In this document: piece after piece, positions 9,569 through 20,445 of the stretch
Layout: each line of letters begins with the position of its first letter
Position numbering within the stretch: position 1 is the stretch's first letter
NCBI RefSeq assembly: GCF_030246925.1
Contig: NZ_CP126740.1
Location: 1,550,001 to 1,614,000 of the forward strand
Direction: 5' to 3'
DNA length: 64,000 nucleotides
Source of the DNA: Microbacterium sp. zg-Y625
GTDB taxonomy: Bacteria; Actinomycetota; Actinomycetes; Actinomycetales; Microbacteriaceae
The notes under the pieces: model-generated
The model's database searches: none
What the model was told of the DNA's origin: nothing
What the model saw: only the letters and a program-made list of their open reading frames with translations
Position numbers and translations under genes: made by a program

Positions 9569-11440
9569 CTACTCGGCGCTCAGCCGGGCGCGCTCGACGT
9601 CGAGCTCCCGCAGCCGGATGCGCACCGCGCGCCCCCCGTCGGAGTCCACGTCGACGCGCTGGATGTGCCGCAGAAGCTCGCTCTTCTCACGCTCGATGAC
9701 CCTCAGCCGCAGGCGACGCGCGAGGTCGGCGGTCGAGGCCAGGGCACCGGCCTCGGTGCGCGCCGGGAAGTCGGCTGTGAGCAGCTCCGCGGCCAGGGAG
9801 CGGTAGGGCTCGCGCACCGCCTCGACAGCCGCCGCGGCCCAGCCGATGCGGGTGCGATCGGGCTGCTCCACGACCGCGCGCCGCACGGCCTCGAGCGCGG
9901 GATGCTGGAACGGCAGCGCCAGGGCGGGGTCGAGGATGGCGGCATCCACCGCGTGACCGTACTGCAGCACGCCCATGATCGCGTCGCGCTCCAGCGCCAC
10001 GTCGGCCGTGCGAGGGAGGGATGCCAGCGTCACCCGCTGCACCGGCGTCTCGCCGGCGTCGGCTGCCGCCGGGTTCGTCGACGTGGCAGGCGCGGCGTTC
10101 TTCGACGGATGCCGCTCACCGCCGTTCCGTGCGGCACGTTCGACCGCGGGCGTCACCTCGCCGAGGTCGAGCCCCAGCTTGCGGGCGAGCACGCGGGTGT
10201 AGCCCGGGCGCAGCGAAGGGTCGCGGATGTCGGCGACGATGGGTGCGGCCGCGCGGAGCGCCCCGACGCGGCCCTCGACCGTGGCGAGGTCGAACCCGGC
10301 GAGGCGCTGCTCGATGACGAACTCGAACATCGGCGACTTGGCCTCGAGCAGGGCGCGCACGGCACCGTCGCCGCGCTGCACGCGCAGGTCGCACGGGTCC
10401 AGTCCCCCGGGCGCCACGGCGACGTAGGTCTGCGCGGCGAAGCGCTTCTCCTCCGAGAACGCGCGCAGAGCCGCCTTCTGACCGGCGGCGTCGGGGTCGA
10501 AGGTGAAGACGACCTCGCCCGAGACGTCACTGTCGCCCATCACCCGGCGGAGCACCGTGATGTGCTCGGAGCCGAACGCGGTGCCGCAGGTGGCGATCGC
10601 CGTGGTGACGCCGGCGAGGTGGCAGGCCATGACGTCGGTGTACCCCTCGACGACCACGACACGGTGCTGACGGGAGATGTCCCGCTTCGCGAGATCGAGG
10701 CCGTAGAGCACCTGCGACTTCTTGTAGATCGTCGTCTCGGGGGTGTTGAGGTACTTCGGGCCCTGGTCGTCGTCGAAGAGCTTGCGGGCACCGAAGCCGA
10801 TGACCTGCCCCGTGACGTCGCGGATCGGCCAGACCAGCCGGCCCCGGAATCGGTCGTACACCCCGCGCTGCCCCTGCGAGAGCAGGCCCGCTGCGACCTG
10901 CTCGTCGTCGCTGAAGCCTTTCGACTTCAGCGCGTCGCGCAGGTGCGACCAGCCCTTGGGCGCGTAGCCGACCCCGAAGTGCGCGGCCGCGTTGGCGTCG
11001 AACCCCCGCCCGCCCAGAAAGCTGCGCGCGGCCTCGGCCTCGGGGATCGACAGCTGCGAGCGGAACCACTCCGCTGCGGCCGCGTTGGCGGCGTACAGCC
11101 GCGACCTGCCCGAGGTCTCGGGGGCCGCCGCGCCGTCCTCGTAGTGCAGCGCGTAGCCCAGCCGGCCGGCCAGCCGCTCCACCGCCTCGGTGAACGAGAC
11201 GTGGTCCATCTGTCGCAGGAAGGTGTAGACGTCGCCCGATTCCCCGCAGCCGAAGCAGTGGTAGAAGCCGGCCTGCGAGCGCACGTTGAAACTGGGGCTG
11301 CGTTCGTCGTGGAAGGGGCAGAGCCCTTTGAGCGACCCGACGCCGGCGGGTTTCAGGGCGACGCGCTCACCGATGATGTCGGCGATGTTGGTGCGGGCCT
11401 TCACCTCGTCGACGTCCGCCTGACGGATGCGCCCGGCCAT
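9569..11440 (-). CDS. dnaG: DNA primase
   Basis: Primase makes RNA primers for replication. The 623-residue protein starts with MAGRIRQADVDEV. It has an N-terminal CHC2 zinc finger (CPFHDE...HCFGCGESGD, about residues 40-65), the RNA-polymerase core with the Toprim motif VVVVEGYTDV, and a C-terminal helicase-binding part with many charged helices. Its ATG overlaps the dgt stop (TGATG), so translation is coupled. The arrangement dusB-dgt-dnaG is typical of actinobacteria. Confidence 0.97.
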   Translation of the reverse strand: MAGRIRQADVDEVKARTNIADIIGERVALKPAGVGSLKGLCPFHDERSPSFNVRSQAGFYHCFGCGESGDVYTFLRQMDHVSFTEAVERLAGRLGYALHYEDGAAAPETSGRSRLYAANAAAAEWFRSQLSIPEAEAARSFLGGRGFDANAAAHFGVGYAPKGWSHLRDALKSKGFSDDEQVAAGLLSQGQRGVYDRFRGRLVWPIRDVTGQVIGFGARKLFDDDQGPKYLNTPETTIYKKSQVLYGLDLAKRDISRQHRVVVVEGYTDVMACHLAGVTTAIATCGTAFGSEHITVLRRVMGDSDVSGEVVFTFDPDAAGQKAALRAFSEEKRFAAQTYVAVAPGGLDPCDLRVQRGDGAVRALLEAKSPMFEFVIEQRLAGFDLATVEGRVGALRAAAPIVADIRDPSLRPGYTRVLARKLGLDLGEVTPAVERAARNGGERHPSKNAAPATSTNPAAADAGETPVQRVTLASLPRTADVALERDAIMGVLQYGHAVDAAILDPALALPFQHPALEAVRRAVVEQPDRTRIGWAAAAVEAVREPYRSLAAELLTADFPARTEAGALASTADLARRLRLRVIEREKSELLRHIQRVDVDSDGGRAVRIRLRELDVERARLSAE

Positions 11441-12813
11441 CAGAGCCCCTCGAGGGGCTCGGGCAGCGCGTAGGCGTCCGAGGCGATGACCCGGCTTCCC
11501 GGCGCCCAGATGCCGAGGCTCGCCAGATCGACCGGCTCCACCAGGCGCGAGTGCCAGGTGATCGCGAAGCGGTCGGTGAGCGTGGCGACCTGGTCGACCA
11601 CGGCGCGGCGACGCTCGGCATCCGTCTCGGCGCGCGCGAAGTCCTCGGCGTGCAGCTGATCCAGGTGCTCGGGCCGCTCCCACAGGGCCGTCGCCAGGCG
11701 CTTGAGCAGGCGGCGCTGCTCCTTGTAGAGGCCCTTGCGGCCCTCGATCGACACGACGAACGCGCCGATGATGCCCTTGAGCACGGCCATCTCGGCCTCG
11801 ATCACCCGCGGCACGATGACCCGGCCGCGGTAGCGCGTGAGCACCGGGGTCTCGAAGTGTTCGCGGGTGGCCGACGTGGCAGCTCGGGCGAAGCGGCCGA
11901 TGAGGTCGGAGGTGAGGTTCTTCAGTCGCGCGTGCGCGGCGCGCGAGCCGTCGAAGGTGGTGATCCACTCCGGCATCCGCATGAGACGGAACAGCGCGTC
12001 GTCGAGCTCGTCGCGGGCGAAGTCGTAGCCGACCCACGTCTGGATGGCGCTGAGGATCGCCTCGTGCTCGCGGGGGTCCGACAGGCGCTGCGGGTCGAGG
12101 TAGCCGTTCACGATCGCGTCCTCGAAGTCGTGCACCGAGTACGCGATGTCGTCGGAGAGGTCCATGACCTCGGCCTCGATGCACCGCACGCGGCCGGGCG
12201 CGCCCGCGCGCATCCAGCGGAACACCGCCTCGTCTTCCGGGTACACGCCGAACTTCAGCCGGCCGCCGGGGTCGGGCACGGGGTGCTCGGCCGTCCAGGG
12301 GTACTTGCAGGTCGCGTCGAGGCTCGCCCGGGTGAGGTTGAGACCGAAGCTTGCCCCGTCGTCGTCGACGACCTTGGGCTCCAGCCGCGACAGGATGCGC
12401 AGGGTCTGCGCGTTCCCCTCGAAGCCGCCGATGTCGGCGGCCCAGTCGTTCAGCGCTCGCTCGCCGTTGTGGCCGAACGGCGGATGCCCGATGTCGTGGC
12501 TGAGGCAGGCGGTGTCGACGACGTCGGGCGAGAGCTGCAGCGCGTTCGCCAGCTCCCTGCCCACCTGCGCGACCTCGAGCGAGTGCGTCAGCCGGTTGCG
12601 GGCGAAGTCGTACGGGCTCGCCGGGCTCAGCACCTGGGTCTTGGATGCCAGTCGTCGCAGCGCGGCGGAGTGCAGCACCCGCGCGCGGTCGCGTGCGAAG
12701 CTGTCGCGCTGCGAGCGGTGTCGCTCGGGGTGGAGCCGCGCCGCGTCGTCGTCGTCGTATCCGTCGGGGCGCCCGGTCGAGACGCCGACGCCGCTGGCCC
12801 GTTCACCCGCCAC
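11440..12813 (-). CDS. dgt: dNTP triphosphohydrolase (dGTPase-like)
   Basis: This 457-residue HD-domain enzyme hydrolyses dNTPs to nucleosides and triphosphate and helps balance nucleotide pools. Motifs seen are NRLTHSLEVAQVGRE (first His), then SHDIGHPPFGHNGE (HD pair), and later MDLSDDIAYSVHD. The start is the GTG at 12813, giving VAGERASG, with an 11-base overlap with dusB. Longer upstream reading in this frame is Arg/Pro-rich and looks non-coding. It is coupled to dnaG downstream. Confidence 0.93.
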   Translation of the reverse strand: MAGERASGVGVSTGRPDGYDDDDAARLHPERHRSQRDSFARDRARVLHSAALRRLASKTQVLSPASPYDFARNRLTHSLEVAQVGRELANALQLSPDVVDTACLSHDIGHPPFGHNGERALNDWAADIGGFEGNAQTLRILSRLEPKVVDDDGASFGLNLTRASLDATCKYPWTAEHPVPDPGGRLKFGVYPEDEAVFRWMRAGAPGRVRCIEAEVMDLSDDIAYSVHDFEDAIVNGYLDPQRLSDPREHEAILSAIQTWVGYDFARDELDDALFRLMRMPEWITTFDGSRAAHARLKNLTSDLIGRFARAATSATREHFETPVLTRYRGRVIVPRVIEAEMAVLKGIIGAFVVSIEGRKGLYKEQRRLLKRLATALWERPEHLDQLHAEDFARAETDAERRRAVVDQVATLTDRFAITWHSRLVEPVDLASLGIWAPGSRVIASDAYALPEPLEGL

Positions 12814-13966
12814 TGTTGTCGATCTCCGCTTCTGCGAGGAGGGCACCGGCGTCGGCGGCGAGGTCGCGCGAGGCGAGCCAGCCGTCGGGCAGGGCAGGGC
12901 GCTTGGGGTGGCCGGCGCGGCCGCGCTGCCCTTCGGCGGCGGTGCCCGGGTACGGCGCGCCGAGGTCGAGAGTCGCGAGCACCTCGTCGATCTCGGCCAG
13001 GCTCGACACCGTCGCAAGCCGCGCGCGGGTGTCGCCGCCGACGGGGTAGCCCTTGAAGTACCACGCCGCGTGCTTGCGGATGTCGCGGCATCCGCGGTCT
13101 TCGCTCTCGAAGAACTCCACGAGCAGTTCGGCGTGCCGGCGGAAGGCCGCCGCCACGAAGCCGAGGGTGGCGTCCACCGCGGGTGCAGGCGCGGACTCCG
13201 GGGCGAACGCGCGCGTCAGATCCCCGAAGAGCCACGGACGCCCCAGGCAGCCGCGACCCACCACGACGCCGTCGCAGCCGGTCTCGCTCATCATGCGCAC
13301 GGCATCTTCGGCCGACCAGATGTCGCCGTTGCCGAGCACGGGAACGCTCGTCACGGTCTCCTTGAGACGCGCGATGGCGTCCCAGTCCGCGTGCCCCGAG
13401 TAGAACTCCGCGGCCGTGCGGGCGTGCAGGGCGACGGCGGCCACGCCCGCATCCTCGGCGATGCGTCCCGCCTCGAGGTAGGTGAGGTGATCGCGGTCGA
13501 TGCCCTTGCGCATCTTCACCGTCAGCGGGATGTCGCCGGCGGCACGGGCGGCGCGGGTGACGATGTCGCGGAAGAGCCCCAGCTTCCATGGAAGCGCCGC
13601 TCCCCCGCCCCTTCGGGTGACCTTGGGCACCGGGCAGCCGAAGTTGAGGTCGATGTGGTCGGCGTGGCCCTCATCGACGATGATGCGCACGGCTGATTCG
13701 ACCGTGGCCGGATCCACGCCGTACAGCTGGATCGAGCGCGGCGTCTCGGACTCGTGGTGGCGGATCAGGCGCATGGTGGTGGCGTTGCGCTCGACCAGCG
13801 CTCGGCTGGTGATCATCTCGCTGACGTAGAGCCCGGCGCCGTACTCACGGCAGAGCCTTCGGAACGCGGTGTTGGTGATTCCCGCCATGGGTGCCAGCAC
13901 GACGGGCGCGTCGAGCGTGATCGGCCCGATGCGCAGCGGGGGTGCGGGTGCGACGGTGGAAGACAT
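12803..13966 (-). CDS. dusB: tRNA-dihydrouridine synthase
   Basis: This flavoprotein of 387 residues reduces uridines in the tRNA D loop. Family motifs are VLAPMAGITNTAFRRL, the catalytic NFGCPVPKV (Cys), the FMN/RNA-binding ALHART and VLGNGDIW, and GVVVGRGCLGRPW. I chose ATG 13966 (MSSTVAPAPP), which has GGGAGA 9 bases upstream; GAGAAT placed 7 bases before it is a possible -10 for leaderless expression. Another ATG lies at 13975. The gene diverges from the glutathione peroxidase gene. Confidence 0.93.
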   Translation of the reverse strand: MSSTVAPAPPLRIGPITLDAPVVLAPMAGITNTAFRRLCREYGAGLYVSEMITSRALVERNATTMRLIRHHESETPRSIQLYGVDPATVESAVRIIVDEGHADHIDLNFGCPVPKVTRRGGGAALPWKLGLFRDIVTRAARAAGDIPLTVKMRKGIDRDHLTYLEAGRIAEDAGVAAVALHARTAAEFYSGHADWDAIARLKETVTSVPVLGNGDIWSAEDAVRMMSETGCDGVVVGRGCLGRPWLFGDLTRAFAPESAPAPAVDATLGFVAAAFRRHAELLVEFFESEDRGCRDIRKHAAWYFKGYPVGGDTRARLATVSSLAEIDEVLATLDLGAPYPGTAAEGQRGRAGHPKRPALPDGWLASRDLAADAGALLAEAEIDNSGG

Positions 13967-14027
13967 CCCTACCATTCTCCCAGATGCGCATGCCCTCGGC
14001 GGCGTACCCGGGCCTATCGTGGACAGC

Positions 14028-14531
14028 ATGGCCGACGAGCAGACTGTGGACATCCGTCAGATCCCCTTCCGGACCGCTGACGGCGACGAGAAGACCCTCT
14101 CCGATCTGGGCGACGGACCCTTCCTCGTGGTGAACGTCGCTTCGAAGTGCGGCCTGGCGCCGCAGTACGAGCAGCTCGAGGAACTGCAGCGCACCTACGG
14201 CGACCGGGGGCTGACGGTGGTCGGGTTCCCGAGCAACCAGTTCATGGGCCAGGAGCCGGGCTCGATGGAGGAGATCCTCGAGTACTGCTCCACCACGTGG
14301 GGTGTGACGTTCCCCGTCGAGGAGAAGATCCATGTCAACGGGCGTCACGCGGCGCCGTTGTACAAAGCGCTGAAGAAGGCCCGCAACGTCGAAGGGGCGA
14401 AGGGACCGGTCATGTGGAACTTCGAGAAGTTCCTGGTCGCCCCCGACGGCACCGTGCACCGGTTCCGCCCGCAGACCAAGCCCGACGCCCCCGAGGTCAT
14501 CGCCGCGATCGAAGGCGCGCTGGCGCGCTGA
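14028..14531 (+). CDS. Glutathione-peroxidase-family thiol peroxidase
   Basis: This 167-residue thioredoxin-fold peroxidase would reduce peroxides using thioredoxin or mycothiol, since actinobacteria generally lack glutathione. The peroxidatic site NVASKCGLAPQYEQL carries Cys rather than selenocysteine. The Gln/Asn region GFPSNQFMGQEPG and the Trp motif MWNFEKFLV complete the family triad. A -10-like TATCGT lies 7 bases before the ATG and there is no ribosome site, so the transcript is probably leaderless. Confidence 0.93.
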   Translation: MADEQTVDIRQIPFRTADGDEKTLSDLGDGPFLVVNVASKCGLAPQYEQLEELQRTYGDRGLTVVGFPSNQFMGQEPGSMEEILEYCSTTWGVTFPVEEKIHVNGRHAAPLYKALKKARNVEGAKGPVMWNFEKFLVAPDGTVHRFRPQTKPDAPEVIAAIEGALAR

Positions 14532-14579
14532 GCACGCAGGCGCGGCCGGCGGCTCGTGGCCTCTCGCGTCAGGACATAC

Positions 14580-14613
14580 GAAGGGCCTCGCCGCAGCAGC
14601 GGCGAGGCCCTTC
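14580..14613. terminator. Bidirectional terminator between peroxidase and dsbA-like gene
   Basis: GAAGGGCCTCGCCG (14580-14593) pairs perfectly with CGGCGAGGCCCTTC (14600-14613) around a 6-base loop. It lies between two convergent genes and can serve both. Confidence 0.8.
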
Positions 14614-14623
14614 GTCGTCGGTC

Positions 14624-15316
14624 TCAGGCGGCGGGCACAGCGTCGGGCTCGGGCTCGGCGCTGCGCTCGGCCCACACCTGACGCGCGATCTGGGTGAACG
14701 CCTCGGCCGGCTGTGCGCCGCTCACCCCGTACTTGCCGTCGATGACGAAGAACGGCACACCGGTGATGCCGTAGGCCTGCGCCTGCGCCTGGTCGGCACG
14801 GACGTCGGGGAGGTAATGGGCACTCTCGAGCGCGGCGCGCGCGGCCTCGACGTCGAGACCGGCGTCGGCAGCCAGTTGCACGAGGTCATCGATGCGGCCG
14901 ACGTGACGACCCTCGGTGAAGTAGGCAGCCATGAGACGCTCGGCCATCTCGTGCTGGCGACCCTGGGCCTTGGCGAAGTGCAGCAGCTCGTGCGCCTTGA
15001 CGGTGTTGGTGTGCTTCAGCAGATCGAACCGGTACTGCAGCCCCGCCTCGGCGGCGACGCCGGTGACGCGCTCGAGCATCTGCTGCACCTGCTCGCGCGG
15101 CATGCCTTTGTGGCCGGAGAGGAACTCGATCTCGTCGCCGTCGAAGTCGACGGGGGTGTCGGGCGAGAGCTCGTACGAGTGGTACGTCACCTCGACGACG
15201 GGCGCGTCGGCGTCGGCGGATGCCGCGGCGAGCCCGCTCTCGAGGTTGCGCTTGCCGATGTAGCACCACGGGCAGGCGATGTCACTCCATACGTCGATCT
15301 TGATGGCATCCGTCAT
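14624..15316 (-). CDS. FrnE-like DsbA-family oxidoreductase
   Basis: This 230-residue thioredoxin-fold protein has the active site SDIACPWCYIGKRNLE (CPWC), the helical insert of the FrnE/DsbA group, and the cis-Pro motif ITGVPFFVIDGKYG. No signal peptide is visible, so it is probably a cytoplasmic disulfide isomerase or oxidoreductase linked to stress, as for FrnE of Deinococcus. The start is ATG 15316. It lies 43 bases downstream of uppS on the same strand. Confidence 0.92.
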   Translation of the reverse strand: MTDAIKIDVWSDIACPWCYIGKRNLESGLAAASADADAPVVEVTYHSYELSPDTPVDFDGDEIEFLSGHKGMPREQVQQMLERVTGVAAEAGLQYRFDLLKHTNTVKAHELLHFAKAQGRQHEMAERLMAAYFTEGRHVGRIDDLVQLAADAGLDVEAARAALESAHYLPDVRADQAQAQAYGITGVPFFVIDGKYGVSGAQPAEAFTQIARQVWAERSAEPEPDAVPAA

Positions 15317-15359
15317 ACCCGAAGCCAACGGGGCCGAGCGGCGGTCTATTCCCGCGCGT

Positions 15360-16163
15360 TCATACGTTCGGCGCGTCGACGGCGCCGCCGAACCGGCGGT
15401 CGCGATCGAGATAGATGCCGATCGCCCGCCAGAGCTCGGTGCGTGAGAAATCAGGCCACAGGGTGTCGAGGAACACCATCTCGGCGTACGCGGCCTGCCA
15501 CAGCAGGAAGTTCGACGTGCGCTGCTCGCCACTGGAGCGCAGGAAGAGGTCGACGTCGGGCATGTCGGGGACATACAGGTGGCGACGGATGAGCTTCTCG
15601 CTCACCGCAGCGGGCTTCACCCGTCCCGCTGCGACATCATCCGCGATGGCGCGGACGGCATCGACGATCTCGACCCTGCCGCCGTAGTTCACGCACATCG
15701 TGAGAGTGAGCACGTCATTGCCCGCCGTCAGCTGCTCGGCGTACTGCAGCTCCTTGATGACCGATCCCCACAGTCGCGGCTTGCGGCCCGCCCATCGCAC
15801 GCGCACGCCCCACTCATTGAGCTGGTCGCGCCGGCGGTGCAGCACGTCTCGGTTGTAGCCCATGAGAAAACGCACTTCCTCGGGTGAGCGCGCCCAGTTC
15901 TCGGTGGAGAACGCGTACACCGAGAGGTTCTTGACGCCTGCCTGGATGGCGCCGGCGACGACGTCGAGCAGCACCTCTTCGCCGGCCTTGTGGCCCTCGA
16001 TGCGTGTGAGGCCGCGCCGGTTCGCCCAGCGGCCGTTGCCGTCCATGACCACCGCGATGTGCTGCGGCACGCCCTTCTTCGGGAAATCGGGCGGGTACTG
16101 TCCCGTCCAGTCCAGGGGGCGGTACGGCACCGCATCGCGGTGCGTGTAGGGCTTGGGCGTCAC
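15360..16163 (-). CDS. uppS: Isoprenyl transferase (undecaprenyl diphosphate synthase type)
   Basis: This cis-prenyltransferase makes the long-chain polyprenyl diphosphate that carries cell-wall precursors. The 267-residue protein has [13 protein letters not shown] (catalytic Asp), [19 protein letters not shown], and the C-terminal [18 protein letters not shown]. The GTG start at 16163 overlaps the recO stop (GTGA), so the two are translationally coupled. The organism may have a second, shorter-chain enzyme elsewhere. Confidence 0.95.
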   Translation of the reverse strand: MTPKPYTHRDAVPYRPLDWTGQYPPDFPKKGVPQHIAVVMDGNGRWANRRGLTRIEGHKAGEEVLLDVVAGAIQAGVKNLSVYAFSTENWARSPEEVRFLMGYNRDVLHRRRDQLNEWGVRVRWAGRKPRLWGSVIKELQYAEQLTAGNDVLTLTMCVNYGGRVEIVDAVRAIADDVAAGRVKPAAVSEKLIRRHLYVPDMPDVDLFLRSSGEQRTSNFLLWQAAYAEMVFLDTLWPDFSRTELWRAIGIYLDRDRRFGGAVDAPNV

Positions 16164-16912
16164 CGTGCTGCTCCCGCTCTCGGGGTCTGGGCCGTGGCCA
16201 CGTGCGAAAGCGAGCGGATGCCGCGCTCCAGATGCCATTGCGCGTAGGCGGCCACGAGTCCCGACGCCGCACCCGAGGCGCCGTCGCTGGAGCCGTCGAC
16301 GACATCCCACTCCCCCGCCAGCAGCGCGCGCAGGTGCGCGCCCGTGTCGGGGTGCACGCGGGCCGACCCGGCCGGTGCGCAGGCCGCGCACACCATGCCG
16401 CCCAGCTGCGCGACGAACCACTCGTGCGGGCCCTTCGCACCGCACCGGGCGCAGTCGTGCAGGTTGGGTGCCCAGCCCGAGAGCGCCATGGCGCGCAGCA
16501 GGTACGAGTCCAGCACCGCACGCGACGCGTGCTCGGCGCGCGACAGCGCCCGCAAGCCGCCGACGAGCAGCAGGTACTGCTGCGAGGTGGTCTCGGCCTC
16601 GTTCAGTCGGTCGGCGGTCTCGACCATGGCGCTGGCGGCGGTGTAGCGGTCGTAATCGGCGGCGATCTGCGCACCGTAGGAGCCGAGGGACTCGGCCTGC
16701 TGCACGATGTCGAGGGACCGGCCCTGGTACAGCTGCACATCGGCGACCATGAACGGCTCGAGCCGCGACCCGAACCGCGACGAGGTGCGGCGCACGCCTT
16801 TCGCGACGGCGCGCAGCTTGCCGTGGCGGCGACTGAGCATCGTCACGATTCGGTCGGCTTCACCCAGTTTGTGGGTGCGCAGAACCACGACTTCGTCGCG
16901 ATAGGTGGGCAC
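16160..16912 (-). CDS. recO: DNA repair protein RecO
   Basis: RecO anneals single strands and loads RecA with RecR. The 250-residue protein begins [20 protein letters not shown], an OB-fold start. It has the C-terminal zinc site [10 protein letters not shown] followed by [14 protein letters not shown] lies 6 bases before the GTG, which suggests a leaderless transcript starting at recO. It is followed by uppS with a 4-base overlap and diverges from the TRIC-type channel gene. Confidence 0.94.
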   Translation of the reverse strand: MPTYRDEVVVLRTHKLGEADRIVTMLSRRHGKLRAVAKGVRRTSSRFGSRLEPFMVADVQLYQGRSLDIVQQAESLGSYGAQIAADYDRYTAASAMVETADRLNEAETTSQQYLLLVGGLRALSRAEHASRAVLDSYLLRAMALSGWAPNLHDCARCGAKGPHEWFVAQLGGMVCAACAPAGSARVHPDTGAHLRALLAGEWDVVDGSSDGASGAASGLVAAYAQWHLERGIRSLSHVATAQTPRAGAAR

Positions 16913-16918
16913 CCCTCC

Positions 16919-16969
16919 ATTATCGACCGGCGGGGCGCTCTCGCGTTGCGGCGCGGCGACGGACACAAT
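16919..16969. promoter_or_regulatory. Divergent leaderless promoters for recO and the TRIC gene
   Basis: GATAAT on the minus strand (16924-16919) stands 6 bases before the recO GTG. CACAAT on the plus strand (16964-16969) stands 6 bases before the channel GTG at 16976. The gap of 63 bases between the start codons holds both. Confidence 0.5.
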
Positions 16970-16975
16970 GAACGC

Positions 16976-17716
16976 GTGCCCGAAACCACCTTCGCCATTC
17001 CGCTGTGGGCGGACCTCCTCGCAGTCGGATTGGGCGGCGTGCAGGGCGCGCTGTTCGCGTCGGGATTCACGGGGCGCCGGCTGGACCTGCTCGGCGTCGC
17101 CATCATCGGCATCGTCATGGGTATGGGCGGCGGCCTCATCCGCGATCTGCTGCTGAACTCGACCCCCGTCACGCTGCAGACCAACTGGTACCTGATCACC
17201 GCGGTCGCAGCCTCGCTCGTCGGCATGCTGCTGGCCGGCGTGTTCCAGCGGCTGAATCGGCTCATCATCGCGCTCGACGCAGTGGTCATCGGGCTTTTCG
17301 GCGCGTTCGGCACCAGCAAGGCGCTGGCGCTGGGCCTGCCGGTTGTGCCGGCGGTGTTCATCGGCGTGTGCTCGGCGGTGGGCGGCGGCATCCTGCGCGA
17401 TGTCATCATGGGGCTGCCGGTCGCCATCATGCACGTCGGGTCGCTCTACGCCGTCGCCGCCGGGGCCGGATGCTTCGTCCTCGCCGGACTGGATGCAGCG
17501 GGCGTGCCCCTCGGCGCCGCGGCGGTGACGAGCGTCATCGTGACCGCGGTGATCCGTCTGCTCGCGGTGATCTTCGACATCTCGCTGCCCGAGCAGCGGC
17601 GCCTGCATCGCCGCAAGGTGGCGGTCGAGACGAGCGCGATCCCGATCGTCACGGCGGATCCGCCCCGCCGCGCCTGGCTGCGGCGCCCCCGCCCCCGCCC
17701 CCGCCCTCAGCGCTGA
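16976..17716 (+). CDS. TRIC-type cation channel family membrane protein (UPF0126)
   Basis: This 246-residue protein has two repeats of the glycine-rich three-helix unit found in trimeric intracellular cation channels. The signature [12 protein letters not shown] recurs as [13 protein letters not shown], each with a conserved Arg-Asp. It probably conducts potassium or other monovalent cations. The C-terminal tail is basic and Pro/Arg-rich ([10 protein letters not shown]). The start is GTG 16976, probably leaderless. A palindrome overlapping the stop (17714-17780) likely ends transcription. Confidence 0.9.
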   Translation: MPETTFAIPLWADLLAVGLGGVQGALFASGFTGRRLDLLGVAIIGIVMGMGGGLIRDLLLNSTPVTLQTNWYLITAVAASLVGMLLAGVFQRLNRLIIALDAVVIGLFGAFGTSKALALGLPVVPAVFIGVCSAVGGGILRDVIMGLPVAIMHVGSLYAVAAGAGCFVLAGLDAAGVPLGAAAVTSVIVTAVIRLLAVIFDISLPEQRRLHRRKVAVETSAIPIVTADPPRRAWLRRPRPRPRPQR

Positions 17717-17780
17717 GACGAAAACCGACGGCCGAGACGGCGGGTGATACCCACGGTCTCGGCCGCCAGCATTCGTCTCA
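17714..17780. repeat. TGAGAC-ended imperfect palindrome, likely terminator
   Basis: The left arm 17714-17738 and right arm 17756-17780 match in 21 of 25 positions. The arms share TGAGAC ends and GGCCGAGAC / GTCTCGGCCGCCAG cores with the element at 8443-8509. It starts inside the stop codon of the channel gene and sits before the converging leuA gene. Confidence 0.7.
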
Positions 17781-17803
17781 CGGCCCGAAGGGACCGCGGC
17801 GGG

Positions 17804-19642
<1,839 letters not shown>

Positions 19643-19696
19643 CTAGAACGAGGACTCGCCGCGGCTGCTAAGGAGGAGAAGCGTGCCCGCGCGCAT
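19643..19696 (-). CDS. leuL: leuA leader peptide (MRAGTLLLLSSRGESSF)
   Basis: This 17-codon ORF carries four consecutive leucine codons (CTT CTC CTC CTT) and ends at TAG, 78 bases before leuA. Leucine shortage would stall a ribosome there and change the downstream folding. The -10-like TACCAT (19708-19703) lies 6 bases before its ATG and there is no ribosome site, so the transcript probably begins with the leader codon itself. It is too short to appear in most gene finders. Confidence 0.8.
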   Translation of the reverse strand: MRAGTLLLLSSRGESSF

Positions 19697-19763
19697 GGGT
19701 CGATGGTAGCAGGATGCCGTGTCACTGGCGCGCTGGGCGCCAGTTTGCCACCAGGCTCGGGTG

Positions 19764-20435
19764 ATGAAGACAACGACAGCCAGCAGAATGCTCAGCGCTC
19801 TCGGGATCGTCGTGGCATCCGTCGCACTGTGCACGGCGTGCGCGCCCGAGACCTCCGGTACCGCCACCCCTGGCCCTGCGTCATCGTCACCGTCGCCGGA
19901 TCCCTCGGCGCCCGACGCGATGGCGGCGCCGCTGGGCGCGGTGTGGCCCGAGCCGCCGCAGGGCGAGATCATCGCCGAGGGAACGGTGCTCGATGCCAAC
20001 GGTGTGGTGGTGCTCTGCCTGGGCGCTGTCGCCGACGCCGCTCCCCCGCAGTGCAGCGGAACGCCACTGGAGGGGTGGAACTGGGACGGCCTGATCAGTG
20101 CGGGGACGGCGGATGCCATCTGGGGCACGTACACGGTGCAGGGCAGGTACGACGGAGAGCGCATCAGGGTCACGCAGTCCCCGATGCCCGCGGCTCACCA
20201 GGAGCCTGCGCCCGAGGCCACCGTCACCGACGACGCCGAGCGGAAGCGACTGACCGACGTGTGGCAGCAGATCGTCGACCGGATCGGAACGCGCACCATC
20301 TCGACGCACATCGACCCCGACCACGTGGAGGTGCACGTCGTCTGGGATGACGGCACGCTGCAGGATGCCGCCGACGACGAGTTCGGTGACGGCGTCGTGG
20401 TCGTGCGATCCGCGCTGCAGGAGGTCGAGGCGTAG
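19764..20435 (+). CDS. Lipoprotein of unknown function
   Basis: This 223-residue protein has a signal peptide ending in a lipobox-like LCTAC (Cys26), then a Ser/Pro/Thr-rich linker (PGPASSSPSPDPSAPDAM). A C-terminal globular part contains an internal segment with two Cys (VVVLCLGAV, PPQCSGTP). No domain is recognised. An alternative GTG start lies one codon upstream. It lies between leuA and era on the opposite strand to both and converges on era. Confidence 0.75.
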   Translation: MKTTTASRMLSALGIVVASVALCTACAPETSGTATPGPASSSPSPDPSAPDAMAAPLGAVWPEPPQGEIIAEGTVLDANGVVVLCLGAVADAAPPQCSGTPLEGWNWDGLISAGTADAIWGTYTVQGRYDGERIRVTQSPMPAAHQEPAPEATVTDDAERKRLTDVWQQIVDRIGTRTISTHIDPDHVEVHVVWDDGTLQDAADDEFGDGVVVVRSALQEVEA

Positions 20436-20445
20436 CCGGCTCGGG

